A stretch of 64,000 nt of DNA from Bacillota bacterium (GTDB taxonomy: Bacteria > Bacillota > Clostridia > Christensenellales > Aristaeellaceae), in contig JAEYOV010000033.1 of NCBI GenBank assembly GCA_023411395.1, positions 1 to 64,000 on the forward strand, read 5' to 3'. The notes under the pieces are model-generated. The model saw only the letters and a list, made by a program, of their open reading frames with translations. It searched no databases and had not been told where the DNA came from. This document shows, piece after piece, positions 40,782 through 49,407 of this stretch (position 1 is its first letter; each line of letters begins with the position of its first letter). A program made the position numbers and the translations under genes.

Positions 40782-41656
40782 GCTCCATCGCCGAGATCCG
40801 CCATCACATCAAGGTGGTCAGGGACACCAGCAAGATTACAAAAGCCATGTACCTGATCTCCTCGGCCAAAATGAAAAAGGCCATGCGCATGCATGACCAG
40901 AACCTGATTTATTTCACCAGGGTACGCTCGGATATCCGGTTCATCATGGACAATATCGAGCATAACATCCGCAATCCCTACTACCGCCAGCATGGCAAAA
41001 AGACGGGTTACGTGGTGATTGCCGGGGACAAGGGATTGTGCGGCGGCTACAACAGCGAGGTTTTGAAGCTGGCCCGGCGCACCATTCAGGACGGTATCCA
41101 TGAGCAGCGCTGCCTGTTCACCATCGGCCATATGGCCAGTGAGTATTTTCTGCGCCTGGGTATGAGCCCGGATGTCAATTTCCTGCATGTCATTCAGGAC
41201 CCCAGCTTGCAAAACGCCCGGCAGATTACCTTTACCCTGTGCAAGCTCTTTCGTGACAAGGAACTGGATGAGGTTTACATCATCTACACGGTTCTGGAAA
41301 AGGTGGGGCAGTTAAAGCCGACCGTGCTGCGGCTTCTGCCCGTATTGAAGGAAGATTTTCATGACGCGCCCATCCTGCATGCCCCTACCAGCCCGCTGAA
41401 GTTTCACCCATCCGCGCCGGAAGTGCTGGACGCCATGGTGCCCCACTACCTGGTGGGATTGGTGTACACCGCCCTGGTGCAGTCCTACGCCAGCGAGCAC
41501 AGCGCGCGCATGTCCGCCATGGACGCCGCCACCCGCAACGCCGATGAAATGCTGGGCCGCTTGAACCTGGAATTCAACCATGCCCGGCAGGCCATCATCA
41601 CCCAGGAGATTTCGGAGATCATCTCCGGCAACCCTGACCAAGGAGCGATATCATGA
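40778..41656 (+). CDS. atpG: ATP synthase F1 subunit gamma
   Basis: 292 residues. N-terminal helix IRHHIKVVRDTSKITKAMYL and C-terminal helix MSAMDAATRNADEMLGRLNL form the coiled-coil rotor shaft, with GDKGLCGGYNSEVLK in the central domain. It starts four bases before the atpA stop and ends four bases into atpD. The sequence between is more diverged than usual but of normal length. Confidence 0.95.
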   Translation: MSSIAEIRHHIKVVRDTSKITKAMYLISSAKMKKAMRMHDQNLIYFTRVRSDIRFIMDNIEHNIRNPYYRQHGKKTGYVVIAGDKGLCGGYNSEVLKLARRTIQDGIHEQRCLFTIGHMASEYFLRLGMSPDVNFLHVIQDPSLQNARQITFTLCKLFRDKELDEVYIIYTVLEKVGQLKPTVLRLLPVLKEDFHDAPILHAPTSPLKFHPSAPEVLDAMVPHYLVGLVYTALVQSYASEHSARMSAMDAATRNADEMLGRLNLEFNHARQAIITQEISEIISGNPDQGAIS

Positions 41657-43044
41657 CGAACGGTTTGGTCAAACGCATCATCGGTCCGGTGCTGGATGTC
41701 CGCTTCCCGCAGGGGGAAACGCCCCCGATCCATACCCTGCTATACGTACTGGACGGAAAGCGCAAGGTGGCCGTGGAAGTCAGCCAGCATTTGAAGGACG
41801 CCGTGCGCTGTATTTCCCTGGAGGCAACGGAAGGCTTGTCCCGCGGGCTTCCGGTGGAAAACACTGGCGGACCCATCCGTGTCCCGGTGGGAAAGCAAAT
41901 GCTGTCCCGCACCATCGATGTGTTGGGCCGCCCCATTGACGGCAAGGGCGACATTCAAACGGCGGATGTGCTGCCCATTCACCGGCCCGCGCCGTCCTTT
42001 ATCGAGCAGCGCCCCGTGACACAGGTGTTTGAAACGGGCATCAAGGTCATCGACCTTTTGGCACCTTACGCCAGGGGCGGCAAAATCGGCCTGTTCGGCG
42101 GCGCCGGCGTGGGCAAAACGGTTCTGATTCTGGAACTGATCCATAACATCGCCACGGAGCACGGCGGCTTTTCCGTATTCACTGGTGTTGGCGAACGCAG
42201 CCGCGAGGGCAACGATCTTTTGACTGAAATGAACGATTCCGGCGTTATCGGCAAGACGGCGCTGGTGTTCGGGCAGATGAACGAGCCGCCGGGGGCACGC
42301 ATGCGGGTAGCCTTGACGGGCCTTACCCTTGCGGAAAACTTCCGCGATCAGGAAAAGCAGGACGTGCTTTTGTTCATCGACAATATTTTCCGTTACGTGC
42401 AGGCCGGCAGCGAAGTTTCCGCGCTCCTGGGCCGCATGCCCTCCGCCGTGGGCTATCAGCCCACCCTGGCCACGGAGGTGGGCGCGCTGGAGGAGCGGAT
42501 CGCTTCCACCTCCCAGGGCTCCATCACATCCGTGCAGGCCATTTACGTGCCTGCCGACGACCTGACCGACCCGGCTCCCGCCTCCATCTTTTCGCATCTG
42601 GACGCCACCACGGTATTATCCCGCCAGGTGGCGGAAATGGGCATTTATCCTGCCGTCAGCCCCCTGGATTCCTCCTCCCGCATCCTGGACCCGAACATCG
42701 TGGGCAAGGAGCATTACCAGGTGGCCATGCGGGTGCAGGAGGCGCTGCAGCGCTACCGGGAACTGCAGGACATCATCGCCATCTTGGGCATGGAGGAATT
42801 GTCCGAGGAGGACCGGCTCACCGTTTACCGCGCAAGGCGCCTCCAGCGCTTCCTTTCCCAGCCCATGTCCGTGGCGGAGGTGTTTACAGGCATCCCCGGC
42901 CGGTATGTGAAGCTTGCCGATACCATCGCTTCCTTCAAAGCCATCGTCAACGGCGAGGCGGACGACCTGCCGGAAGGTGCCTTCTTCATGGCCGGCGATT
43001 TGGAGGATGTGCGCCTTAAGGCCCGCAATCTTGAGGAGAAATGA
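41653..43044 (+). CDS. atpD: ATP synthase F1 subunit beta
   Basis: 463 residues. P-loop GGAGVGKTVLILEL (near residue 150), catalytic Glu in GVGERSREGNDLL, Walker B VLLFIDNIFRYVQAGSEVSA, and the moving DELSEED-type segment, here MEELSEEDRLTV. All catalytic features are intact. It overlaps atpG and atpC by four bases each. Confidence 0.98.
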   Translation: MTNGLVKRIIGPVLDVRFPQGETPPIHTLLYVLDGKRKVAVEVSQHLKDAVRCISLEATEGLSRGLPVENTGGPIRVPVGKQMLSRTIDVLGRPIDGKGDIQTADVLPIHRPAPSFIEQRPVTQVFETGIKVIDLLAPYARGGKIGLFGGAGVGKTVLILELIHNIATEHGGFSVFTGVGERSREGNDLLTEMNDSGVIGKTALVFGQMNEPPGARMRVALTGLTLAENFRDQEKQDVLLFIDNIFRYVQAGSEVSALLGRMPSAVGYQPTLATEVGALEERIASTSQGSITSVQAIYVPADDLTDPAPASIFSHLDATTVLSRQVAEMGIYPAVSPLDSSSRILDPNIVGKEHYQVAMRVQEALQRYRELQDIIAILGMEELSEEDRLTVYRARRLQRFLSQPMSVAEVFTGIPGRYVKLADTIASFKAIVNGEADDLPEGAFFMAGDLEDVRLKARNLEEK

Positions 43045-43463
43045 GTATGGCCGCCACTTTTCACCTGTCCATCATCACGCCGGAGCATTCCTTCTTTGAA
43101 GGAAATGTGGAAATGCTGGTGCTGGAAACGCCGGATGGCGAGGTCGCCATTGCGGCAGGTCACGTACCCATGGTCATTTCCACCGTGGAGGGTGAGATAC
43201 GCCTTCACCAAAATGGCCGCTGCCGCTGGGCCGCCACATCTTCCGGCTTCGCCACGGTGATTCAGGATCAGGTGCTTCTGATGCTGCAAACCGCCGAATG
43301 GCCCGAGGAGATCGATATCAAACGTGCCGAGCGCGCAGAATACGAGGCCCGGGAGCGGCTGCGCCAGAAGCGCAGCATGGAGGAATACCACATGGCCCGC
43401 TCCATGCTGGCCCGCGCCATGGCCCGCTTGCGTGTTTCCAACCGCCGCAATATCAACAACTAA
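43041..43463 (+). CDS. atpC: ATP synthase F1 subunit epsilon
   Basis: 140 residues from ATG 43041; ATG 43047 in the same frame fits the GAGGAG site better (spacing eight). The N-terminal beta sandwich (FHLSIITPEHSFFEGNVEML) includes GEVAIAAGHVPMVIS. The C-terminal two-helix part is highly basic (EYEARERLRQKRSMEEYHMA) and may brake rotation. Last gene of the operon; a dispersed repeat with a hairpin follows at once, and a terminator lies 300 bases further on. Confidence 0.93.
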   Translation: MSMAATFHLSIITPEHSFFEGNVEMLVLETPDGEVAIAAGHVPMVISTVEGEIRLHQNGRCRWAATSSGFATVIQDQVLLMLQTAEWPEEIDIKRAERAEYEARERLRQKRSMEEYHMARSMLARAMARLRVSNRRNINN

Positions 43464-43464
43464 C

Positions 43465-43632
43465 CACCAGGGAGGCTCTGCCTCCCTGGCCCCGCCGTCC
43501 AAGGTTCCGCAGCCGAGCGCCGCCTGTGGCGGATGAAGCGAGGCGGTGGAAGCTGGCGAAACGAGCGATGCAAGCGGCAGCGAAGCAGCGCGACAATTGA
43601 GCCAGCCGGAATATATCCCTTGGAAATCCCTA
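43465..43632. repeat. Dispersed intergenic repeat, copy 3
   Basis: Same order of blocks as copy 1: hairpin CCAGGGAGGC-TCT-GCCTCCCTGG, CCAAGGTTCCGCAGCC, GCCTGTGGCGG, AAGCTGGCGAAACGAGCG, ATGCAAGCGGCAGCGAAGCA, CAATTGAGC-AGCCGGAATAT and ATCCC-TTGGAAA. The hairpin arms differ from copy 1 at matched positions, keeping the pairing. It starts two bases after the atpC stop. Confidence 0.87.
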
Positions 43633-43710
43633 TTCTGTGGAGAAAAGATAGGCATCTGCTTTCACATGCGCTCTTGTTCCGCAAGAAGAACCGCATCTGC
43701 ATTTTTGTAG

Positions 43711-43729
43711 GGGCGATTATTAATCGCCC
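43711..43729. repeat. Short palindromic element
   Basis: GGGCGATTA-T-TAATCGCCC, perfect 9-bp arms, within GTAGGGGCGATTATTAATCG. Similar GTAGGGGCGA... palindromes occur as dispersed intergenic elements in many bacteria; only one copy is seen here. Confidence 0.5.
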
Positions 43730-43769
43730 GCCTGTATCAGCAGACAAAACCATCTACAAAGAAAAAAAC

Positions 43770-43813
43770 ATCCGTGCCTTCTCCGCCAAACAGGGGAAGA
43801 CACGGATTTTTAT
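43770..43813 (+). terminator. Terminator, probably for the ATP synthase operon
   Basis: ATCCGTG (43770-43776) pairs with CACGGAT (43801-43807), extended by CTTC/GAAG, followed by a T-run; the A-run on the left makes it usable on the minus strand as well, for the radical SAM gene. Confidence 0.75.
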
Positions 43814-43888
43814 ATGAACAACCCGCTAAACGAGGCGGATTGACGGCAGGGAAAGAAGATACGATTACAGAACGGTAATGAAGAACCC

Positions 43889-44989
43889 CTACACTCCCGC
43901 GGGGAACAGCAGGCTTTTTACCTGTGCCTCTTTCATAAACAACGCGCAGCCGCCCTTGTGCTCTGTTTCCTGCGCGTTCAGCTCCCGTACCTTCTGAAAA
44001 AAGGGCGACTCCAGCGCCTGCAAAAGCGTATGCTCCTTCAGGCTAATGTCGGAATAGGGGGAGAATGGGCAAGGCTCCGCGCCGCCGTAGGGATTGATAT
44101 GGAAAAAGCCACGGCCCGCCGCCAGACAGCCGCCCATTTGCTTTTCGTCGCCGGGGAAGGAAAGAAAGATCATACCGGGGAAGCGCTCCCGAAGGCTCTC
44201 CTGGGCCTTTTCCAGCATCAGCCTTTCCGTATCGCCCGGAGCCAGATGCTCAGTGTCCGGGGCCACGGGCACATATTCGATGAAGAATACAAGGCGGCAG
44301 CCCTTATCATGCAGCGACCTCAAAAAGCCGGGCGAAGTAACCTCTACCATGTTTTCCGTAGTGACGGTGAGGGATACGCCAAACAGCAGCTTTTTTTCCT
44401 CCAGTTCATGAAGCGCGCTCTGGGTCAGTTCATAGATCCCCTCGCCCCTGCGCGCGTCGGTTAACGCCTCCCCGCCCTCCAGGCTGATCACGGGCACCAG
44501 GTTCCTGTGGTGGTCCAAAAGGTGCATCGCATCCTTGTCCAGCATGGTGCCGTTGGTGAAGATGGGGAACAGGATGCCTTCATGCTCCGCCGCTTTTTTG
44601 AGAACGTCCAGGCGCAAAAGCGGTTCGCCGCCGGCCAGAAGCACAAAAGAGATTCCGGCCTCTTCCGCCTGACGGAAAATATCGCCCCATTGCCCGGCAG
44701 TCAAAAGCGCTTCCTTGCTTTGCTCGCCGCACAGCCCGTTGGCCCTGGCGTAGCAGCCCTTGCAGGCAAGATTGCAGGCGCTGGTGATGCTGGAGATCAA
44801 AAACAGGGGGATGTGGCGGCCAAGCGCTTCCTGCTCCATCCGTTGCTGCTCCATCCGCTTTTGATGTTTGTGGAATTTCCGCAAAAACATGGTTTCTTTG
44901 GGGTTGCGCAGCGTAGCATGGAGGATATCCGCAATCAGCTTTTCCGCCCCTTTGTTCAAATAGGAGGTCAAGTCCCGGTTGGATTCCAT
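43889..44989 (-). CDS. Radical SAM protein with SPASM-like C-terminal region
   Basis: 366 residues. An N-terminal helical region (RNPKETMFLRKFHKHQKRME) precedes the radical SAM cluster motif CNLACKGCYARANG near residue 73, then LLAGGEPLLRLD. The C-terminal part has GGCLAAGRGFFHINPYGGAEPCPFSPYSD, which resembles a partial SPASM/auxiliary-cluster region with few Cys. Such proteins often modify peptides or act on unknown small molecules. No precursor peptide or partner is adjacent, so the substrate is unknown. It has its own consensus promoter. Confidence 0.85.
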   Translation of the reverse strand: MESNRDLTSYLNKGAEKLIADILHATLRNPKETMFLRKFHKHQKRMEQQRMEQEALGRHIPLFLISSITSACNLACKGCYARANGLCGEQSKEALLTAGQWGDIFRQAEEAGISFVLLAGGEPLLRLDVLKKAAEHEGILFPIFTNGTMLDKDAMHLLDHHRNLVPVISLEGGEALTDARRGEGIYELTQSALHELEEKKLLFGVSLTVTTENMVEVTSPGFLRSLHDKGCRLVFFIEYVPVAPDTEHLAPGDTERLMLEKAQESLRERFPGMIFLSFPGDEKQMGGCLAAGRGFFHINPYGGAEPCPFSPYSDISLKEHTLLQALESPFFQKVRELNAQETEHKGGCALFMKEAQVKSLLFPAGV

Positions 44990-45057
44990 GATGATATTCC
45001 TTCCTGCAGGGTCGTTATAAGCGCGGGCCGGGCCCGGCCCGGCGGTTTACCGCGTTG

Positions 45058-45086
45058 ATTATAGGAAAATGTGTCATACCCGTCAA
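45058..45086 (-). promoter_or_regulatory. Promoter of the radical SAM gene (TTGACG-N17-TATAAT)
   Basis: Minus strand -35 TTGACG at 45086-45081, 17-base spacer, -10 TATAAT at 45063-45058. A GC-rich palindromic stretch (around 45024-45043) lies between it and the start codon. Confidence 0.8.
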
Positions 45087-45189
45087 TGTGCTTTCCATTA
45101 GAACACGATGAGGATTTGACAATAATCCATCAAAAATCCCCCTGCCAGCTTATGCGGCAAGAGGAAAGATGGAACAAAAGCTGGCTTCA

Positions 45190-45747
45190 TTACTCCAATA
45201 TGGAACCGTCGGCGCGGAAAAGGGGCAGCGGCTCCAGATAAAAGATGTCGTCCCGCTTGCGGGCCGCGCCTTCCGCCAGAATGGCCATGCGCCCGGCGAT
45301 CTCGCCTCCGGCCGCGCGCACCAATTCCTCCACCGCGTACAGCGACTGGCCCGTGGAAATCACGTCATCCACCACCAGCACCTTTTTCCCCTTGATGAGG
45401 GCGGCGTCGTCCGCGTCCAGGAAAAGCTGCTGCACGTTGGTGGTGGTGATGGATTTCACCGATACGGAAAAAACGTCCCGCATGTACAGCTTGGCGGACT
45501 TGCGCGCCAGCAGGTACTTGTTCTGGCCGCTTTGCCGGGCCATTTCATATACCAGGGGAATGCCCTTGGATTCGGCGGTGATCATGTAATCGTAGGGCGG
45601 CGCTTTTTCCAAAAGGGCGCGCGCGGCGGCAATGGTCAGTTCCACGTCGCCAAAGATGACAAACGCGCCGATGTACAGGGAATCGTTTACCCGGCAGATG
45701 GGCAGCTCGCGCTTGAGCCCCGCGATTTCAATGGGATACGTAAGCAT
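45190..45747 (-). CDS. Adenine/purine phosphoribosyltransferase-like protein
   Basis: 185 residues from ATG 45747 with GGGGAG eight bases upstream. Type I PRTase: the PRPP motif is GKKVLVVDDVISTGQSLYAV (near residue 125), and the flexible loop region lies in LLARKSAKLYMRDVFSVSV. It resembles Apt-like enzymes that join a purine base to PRPP, but the hood that sets base specificity cannot be read by eye. It may instead be a regulator-type PRTase. Single gene with its own promoter. Confidence 0.82.
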   Translation of the reverse strand: MLTYPIEIAGLKRELPICRVNDSLYIGAFVIFGDVELTIAAARALLEKAPPYDYMITAESKGIPLVYEMARQSGQNKYLLARKSAKLYMRDVFSVSVKSITTTNVQQLFLDADDAALIKGKKVLVVDDVISTGQSLYAVEELVRAAGGEIAGRMAILAEGAARKRDDIFYLEPLPLFRADGSILE

Positions 45748-45800
45748 GATGATTCTCCCCAATGCAGTGGATTTGCCGGCAGGTGCCTGCCACGACGTTC

Positions 45801-45828
45801 ATTATAAAACAACCGGAAAAAAAGTCAA
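45801..45828 (-). promoter_or_regulatory. Promoter of the PRTase gene (TTGACT-N16-TATAAT)
   Basis: Minus strand -35 TTGACT at 45828-45823, 16-base spacer, -10 TATAAT at 45806-45801. Confidence 0.65.
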
Positions 45829-45866
45829 TGGAGCGATTCATTCCCATTTGTAAAGGAGGTTATCAA

Positions 45867-46793
45867 ATGGCGGCGCATGAGGAAAGTTCCTTCCTGTCCA
45901 CAACGGGCGACCCGCTCACCAGGCACATCTGGCGCCCGGAGGGAGCCCCAAGGGGCGTGGTGCAGATCGTGCATGGCATGGCGGAGCATATCCGCCGCTA
46001 CGGCCGCCTGGCCCAGACCCTTGCGCAGGCCGGCTTTGCCGTAGTGGGGCACAACCATCTGGGGCATGGGGAATCAGCCGTGCTGCAAGGACATTTCGCA
46101 AGGAAGGGCGGCTGGGACGCGCTGCTTTCCGACATAAACAGGGTGCGTCGGGATACGGAAACAGAATATCCCGGCCTGCCCTATTTTCTGCTGGGCCACA
46201 GCATGGGCAGCTTTCTTGCGCGCTGCTACCTGTTTGAGCACAGCCGGGGTCTGCGTGGCGTGGTATTATCGGGAACGGGCGCTTTCAGCCCGGCGGAAGC
46301 ACGCCTGGGGCTGCTTTTGGCAAGGACCCTGATGCTTCTGGGACGGGGCGGCCGCCCCAGCAAGCTCATCGATACGCTTGCCTTCTCCGCCAACAACAAG
46401 CCTTTTCTGCCCGCCCAAACGCCCTTTGACTGGCTCAGCCGGGACAGGGATCAGGTGCTGGCCTATGTGGACGACCCGCTGTGTGGCTTCCTGTTCACCG
46501 CCAAAGGCTATCATGACCTGTTCACGGGCCTTGGCCGCCTGGCCAAGCCGGAAAGCCTGAAGACCATGAACAGGGAGCTGGCCGTGCTGTTTTTATCGGG
46601 CAGCCGCGACCCGGTAGGCAAAAACGGCACAGGAATGAAGCGGGTGGCAGATGCTTTCCGGGATGCCGGGCTTCACGACATCACGGTGAAATTGTACCTG
46701 GATGCCCGGCACGAGGTGTTCAACGAGGTGAACCGCCAGGAAGTCTATGGTGATTTGACAAATTGGCTGCTGAGCAAAAGCGGGACATATTAG
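45867..46793 (+). CDS. Alpha/beta hydrolase, monoacylglycerol-lipase/lysophospholipase type
   Basis: 308 residues from ATG 45867 with AAAGGAGG seven bases upstream. Key elements: VVQIVHGMAEHIRRY (oxyanion region typical of the serine aminopeptidase S33/Hydrolase_4 group), the nucleophile elbow FLLGHSMGSFLA, an Asp in FLSGSRDPVG, and the catalytic His in LDARHEVFNE. It would cleave monoacylglycerols or lysophospholipids. Cytoplasmic, no signal. It ends convergently, overlapping the stop of the ABC exporter permease. Confidence 0.9.
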   Translation: MAAHEESSFLSTTGDPLTRHIWRPEGAPRGVVQIVHGMAEHIRRYGRLAQTLAQAGFAVVGHNHLGHGESAVLQGHFARKGGWDALLSDINRVRRDTETEYPGLPYFLLGHSMGSFLARCYLFEHSRGLRGVVLSGTGAFSPAEARLGLLLARTLMLLGRGGRPSKLIDTLAFSANNKPFLPAQTPFDWLSRDRDQVLAYVDDPLCGFLFTAKGYHDLFTGLGRLAKPESLKTMNRELAVLFLSGSRDPVGKNGTGMKRVADAFRDAGLHDITVKLYLDARHEVFNEVNRQEVYGDLTNWLLSKSGTY

Positions 46794-48358
46794 CTGCTTA
46801 TCCACTCCGGATTGTTCAGCACGTTCCGGCAGAGGAAAAAGATCAGGGGCGCGACAATAAGGTTCACCAGCGTCAAAACGGCCAGCGCCGTAATGTTCAC
46901 GGAAAGGAAGAGCACGCTCATGGAATACAGCACAATGGCCAGCACCGTGCCCGGCAGCACCAGCAGGATCATGATCAGGAAATAAAGCATGATCAACAGC
47001 GCCTTCACCTTCATGCCGCCGAACAGCTTTTCCACAAGAAGGTTGCCGGCTACAAACAAAAGCGAAAAGCTGAAGCGGGCAAGCACAGCCACAGCGATTT
47101 CCAAAGGCGGCAGTTTCAGCATCAGCCCCATGGGGATCATCAAAAGCACCGCTTCCAGAACAAACCCCAGCGTCGATTCCCGCAGGCAATGGATCAGCTT
47201 GCGGAAGGACGTTTCAGGCAGCAGATAGATGTAAGGGCGCGTGAGCTCCTTCACCCAGCGGCCGGAGGATACGGTAAACAGCTGCATATAGGTGGCAAAG
47301 GCAAAGGCGGGCAAAAGCCCCTCTCCCCGCATGATGAAGGCAAAGGCGAGGGAGGCAAGGAGCATGACCGTGGACATGGTATCCAGCAAAAACCGCCTGG
47401 CCCGTCGGCTTTCCAGCCGGTGCTTGTAGTAATAGGCGGCGGCGCCCTCGCCCCGGTTCAGGCCCGTCCGGCCCACCTTTACGTTTTCGGGCAGGATCTC
47501 CTGCACCTTGCCCTCCCGCTTCAAGGCAAGGGTTTGATGGAGTGTTTCGGTGGCTTTGAGCACATCCTCATAAAAATCCGTCTGCAAGCGGCCCAGCAGT
47601 GCAATCCCGGCGGCCGTATAGGCGAACGTCAAACCAAGGCTCCAAATAACCTGCACCCACTGCGCTCCCCATACGCCGGCCACCAGCGAGCGCATCCAGC
47701 CGCCGACGGGGAACAGCAGCATGGGCAGCCGGGACAGCTGCCCCGCACCGGCCTCCATCCAGACAGAGGTGTTTGAAAATACGGGCAGCAGCACGTACAG
47801 CGCCGCGAGGCCGCAAAGGGACAGCAAGGCGGCCTTGGCCGTCTTTCTCTTTTTTTCGCTGTTATGGGTGGTGCAATACAAGGTCATGGCCGTGAGCTGT
47901 CCAAGGAACAGCGTCAGTCCGTAGCCTGCAAGCGTAAGCAGCAGGAAGGACAGCGGAACGCCGTACTGCTGGTGGATCCAGGAATATTGAAACAAGAGAA
48001 ACAACCCCACCGTCAGCGACGTGCCCATTTGTTTCACCAGCCCGTACAGCAGGATCCTTTGCGGTTTTAAAGGCGCCGGGAACAGCAAATGGATATCCGC
48101 CAGGGAAAACAGCGTGGTGCCCCGGTTGACCCCCCGGTAGGCGGTATAGGTAAACAGCACGATGAACAGGACCGAGAGGATGGCATACAGTTCCTGTATA
48201 GGCCTTATGGCGGCATTCACTTTCTGGCCGCCCGCGAAAATCACAAAGCCGAGCAGCCCCGCCATCACAAGGGTTACAATCCAGTAGGCGGGCTTATGAA
48301 AAAAAGAACGGATCCTGTTTTTCAGCGTGGTGAGGTAAAGATATGGCAGCGCCTTCAT
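46790..48358 (-). CDS. Large ABC exporter membrane protein (putative ABC exporter family)
   Basis: 522 residues with about 12 hydrophobic segments in two halves, the second half containing LARFSFSLLFVAGNLLVEKL and the last helices LSVNITALAVLTLVNLIVAP. The start MKALPYLYLTTLKNRIRSFF and a cytoplasmic loop with KREGKVQEILPENVKVGR are typical of the large one-chain Bacillota exporters. Coupled by a four-base overlap to its ATPase gene. Substrate unknown. Confidence 0.83.
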   Translation of the reverse strand: MKALPYLYLTTLKNRIRSFFHKPAYWIVTLVMAGLLGFVIFAGGQKVNAAIRPIQELYAILSVLFIVLFTYTAYRGVNRGTTLFSLADIHLLFPAPLKPQRILLYGLVKQMGTSLTVGLFLLFQYSWIHQQYGVPLSFLLLTLAGYGLTLFLGQLTAMTLYCTTHNSEKKRKTAKAALLSLCGLAALYVLLPVFSNTSVWMEAGAGQLSRLPMLLFPVGGWMRSLVAGVWGAQWVQVIWSLGLTFAYTAAGIALLGRLQTDFYEDVLKATETLHQTLALKREGKVQEILPENVKVGRTGLNRGEGAAAYYYKHRLESRRARRFLLDTMSTVMLLASLAFAFIMRGEGLLPAFAFATYMQLFTVSSGRWVKELTRPYIYLLPETSFRKLIHCLRESTLGFVLEAVLLMIPMGLMLKLPPLEIAVAVLARFSFSLLFVAGNLLVEKLFGGMKVKALLIMLYFLIMILLVLPGTVLAIVLYSMSVLFLSVNITALAVLTLVNLIVAPLIFFLCRNVLNNPEWISS

Positions 48359-49065
48359 GCATTGCGGCCTCCTCCCTCTGTGATTTCAAAGAACAGCTCC
48401 TGAAGGGATTTTTCCCCTTCCGCACGGCCATTGTTTTCCTTGGTGGCGGCAAAGGCGCCGTTCATCATGATATGGGCCACGTCCCAGTCGCCTTCCACGC
48501 TGTCCAGCATGTGGGTGCTGATAAGCACCGACACACCCTGCGATTTCAGTTCCCGGAAAATCACCTTCAATTCCTTGATGGCATGGGGGTCCAGCCCCAC
48601 CATAGGCTCATCAAATACAATGACCCCGGGCTTTGTGATCAAGGCGCAGGCGATGCTCACCTTTTGTTGCATACCCTTGGATAACTCTCGGCCCAGCTTA
48701 TCCTGCTTGTCATAAAGCTCGAGCCTGTCAAGAAGCCTCTGCGCATCCTCCTCCCAGCCGCTTAGCCGGTAGGCCCGCGCCATCAGCTCCAGGTGCTCCT
48801 TCACCGTCAAAAGATCGTAAATGGCCGGCATCTCCGGCACATAGCCCAGCAGCCGTTTGGCCTCGATGGATTTGTTGTTGTGGCCGTTCACGGTGATTTC
48901 GCCTTCGTGGCGCAATAGCCCCGCGATGCACTTGATCATGGTGGATTTGCCCGCGCCGTTGGGACCAAGCAGCACGGCGATCTGCCCATCCCCCACCTCA
49001 AAGCTGATATCCCTGTTGGCCACCGTCTTGCCATATTTTTTTGTCACATGCGAAATGGATAGCAT
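48355..49065 (-). CDS. ABC transporter ATP-binding protein
   Basis: 236 residues with AAAAGGAG upstream. Walker A is LLGPNGAGKSTMIKCI, the signature is LGRELSKGMQQKVSIA, Walker B is GVIVFDEPMVGLDPHA, and the H-loop is LISTHMLDSV. It pairs with the large membrane protein downstream to form a two-gene exporter driven by the promoter at 49099. Confidence 0.95.
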   Translation of the reverse strand: MLSISHVTKKYGKTVANRDISFEVGDGQIAVLLGPNGAGKSTMIKCIAGLLRHEGEITVNGHNNKSIEAKRLLGYVPEMPAIYDLLTVKEHLELMARAYRLSGWEEDAQRLLDRLELYDKQDKLGRELSKGMQQKVSIACALITKPGVIVFDEPMVGLDPHAIKELKVIFRELKSQGVSVLISTHMLDSVEGDWDVAHIMMNGAFAATKENNGRAEGEKSLQELFFEITEGGGRNA

Positions 49066-49098
49066 ACTTCTGCTCCTTTTCCCGTTACTCCAGACAGT

Positions 49099-49127
49099 AT
49101 CTTAGTGGGAATTGGGGATATTGTCAA
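49099..49127 (-). promoter_or_regulatory. Promoter of the ABC exporter operon (TTGACA-N17-TAAGAT)
   Basis: Minus strand -35 TTGACA at 49127-49122, 17-base spacer, -10 TAAGAT at 49104-49099, 33 bases before the start codon. Confidence 0.75.
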
Positions 49128-49407
49128 CGGAAGGAAACGCACTTGCGCAAATCCCCGGCCCAAACCAGCATATTCCCGCCCGAAAGCTTTCCGTTTTTCA
49201 ATCGCGGAACGCAGCAGCGCACGCCCATTCTTAACAGAAAAGAAGGATTTTTATCCGGCCAGGTCGAATGCATTTTTGATATCCTTGCCGGCAGCCGCCC
49301 GTGTGCCGTGACGGCTGCAAGGAAAAGGGACTGTTTTTCGTTTATATACATGCATGGATGCAAGTCCTATGGGGTAATCTATCCTTGGGAAGAAGAGGAT
49401 GATCTAT
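49128..49407. other. Intergenic stretch without recognised features
   Basis: Between the divergent ABC and VanY-like genes I find no credible gene. TATATACATGCATG around 49344 may belong to the promoter of the VanY-like gene, but no clear -35 accompanies it. Confidence 0.45.
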
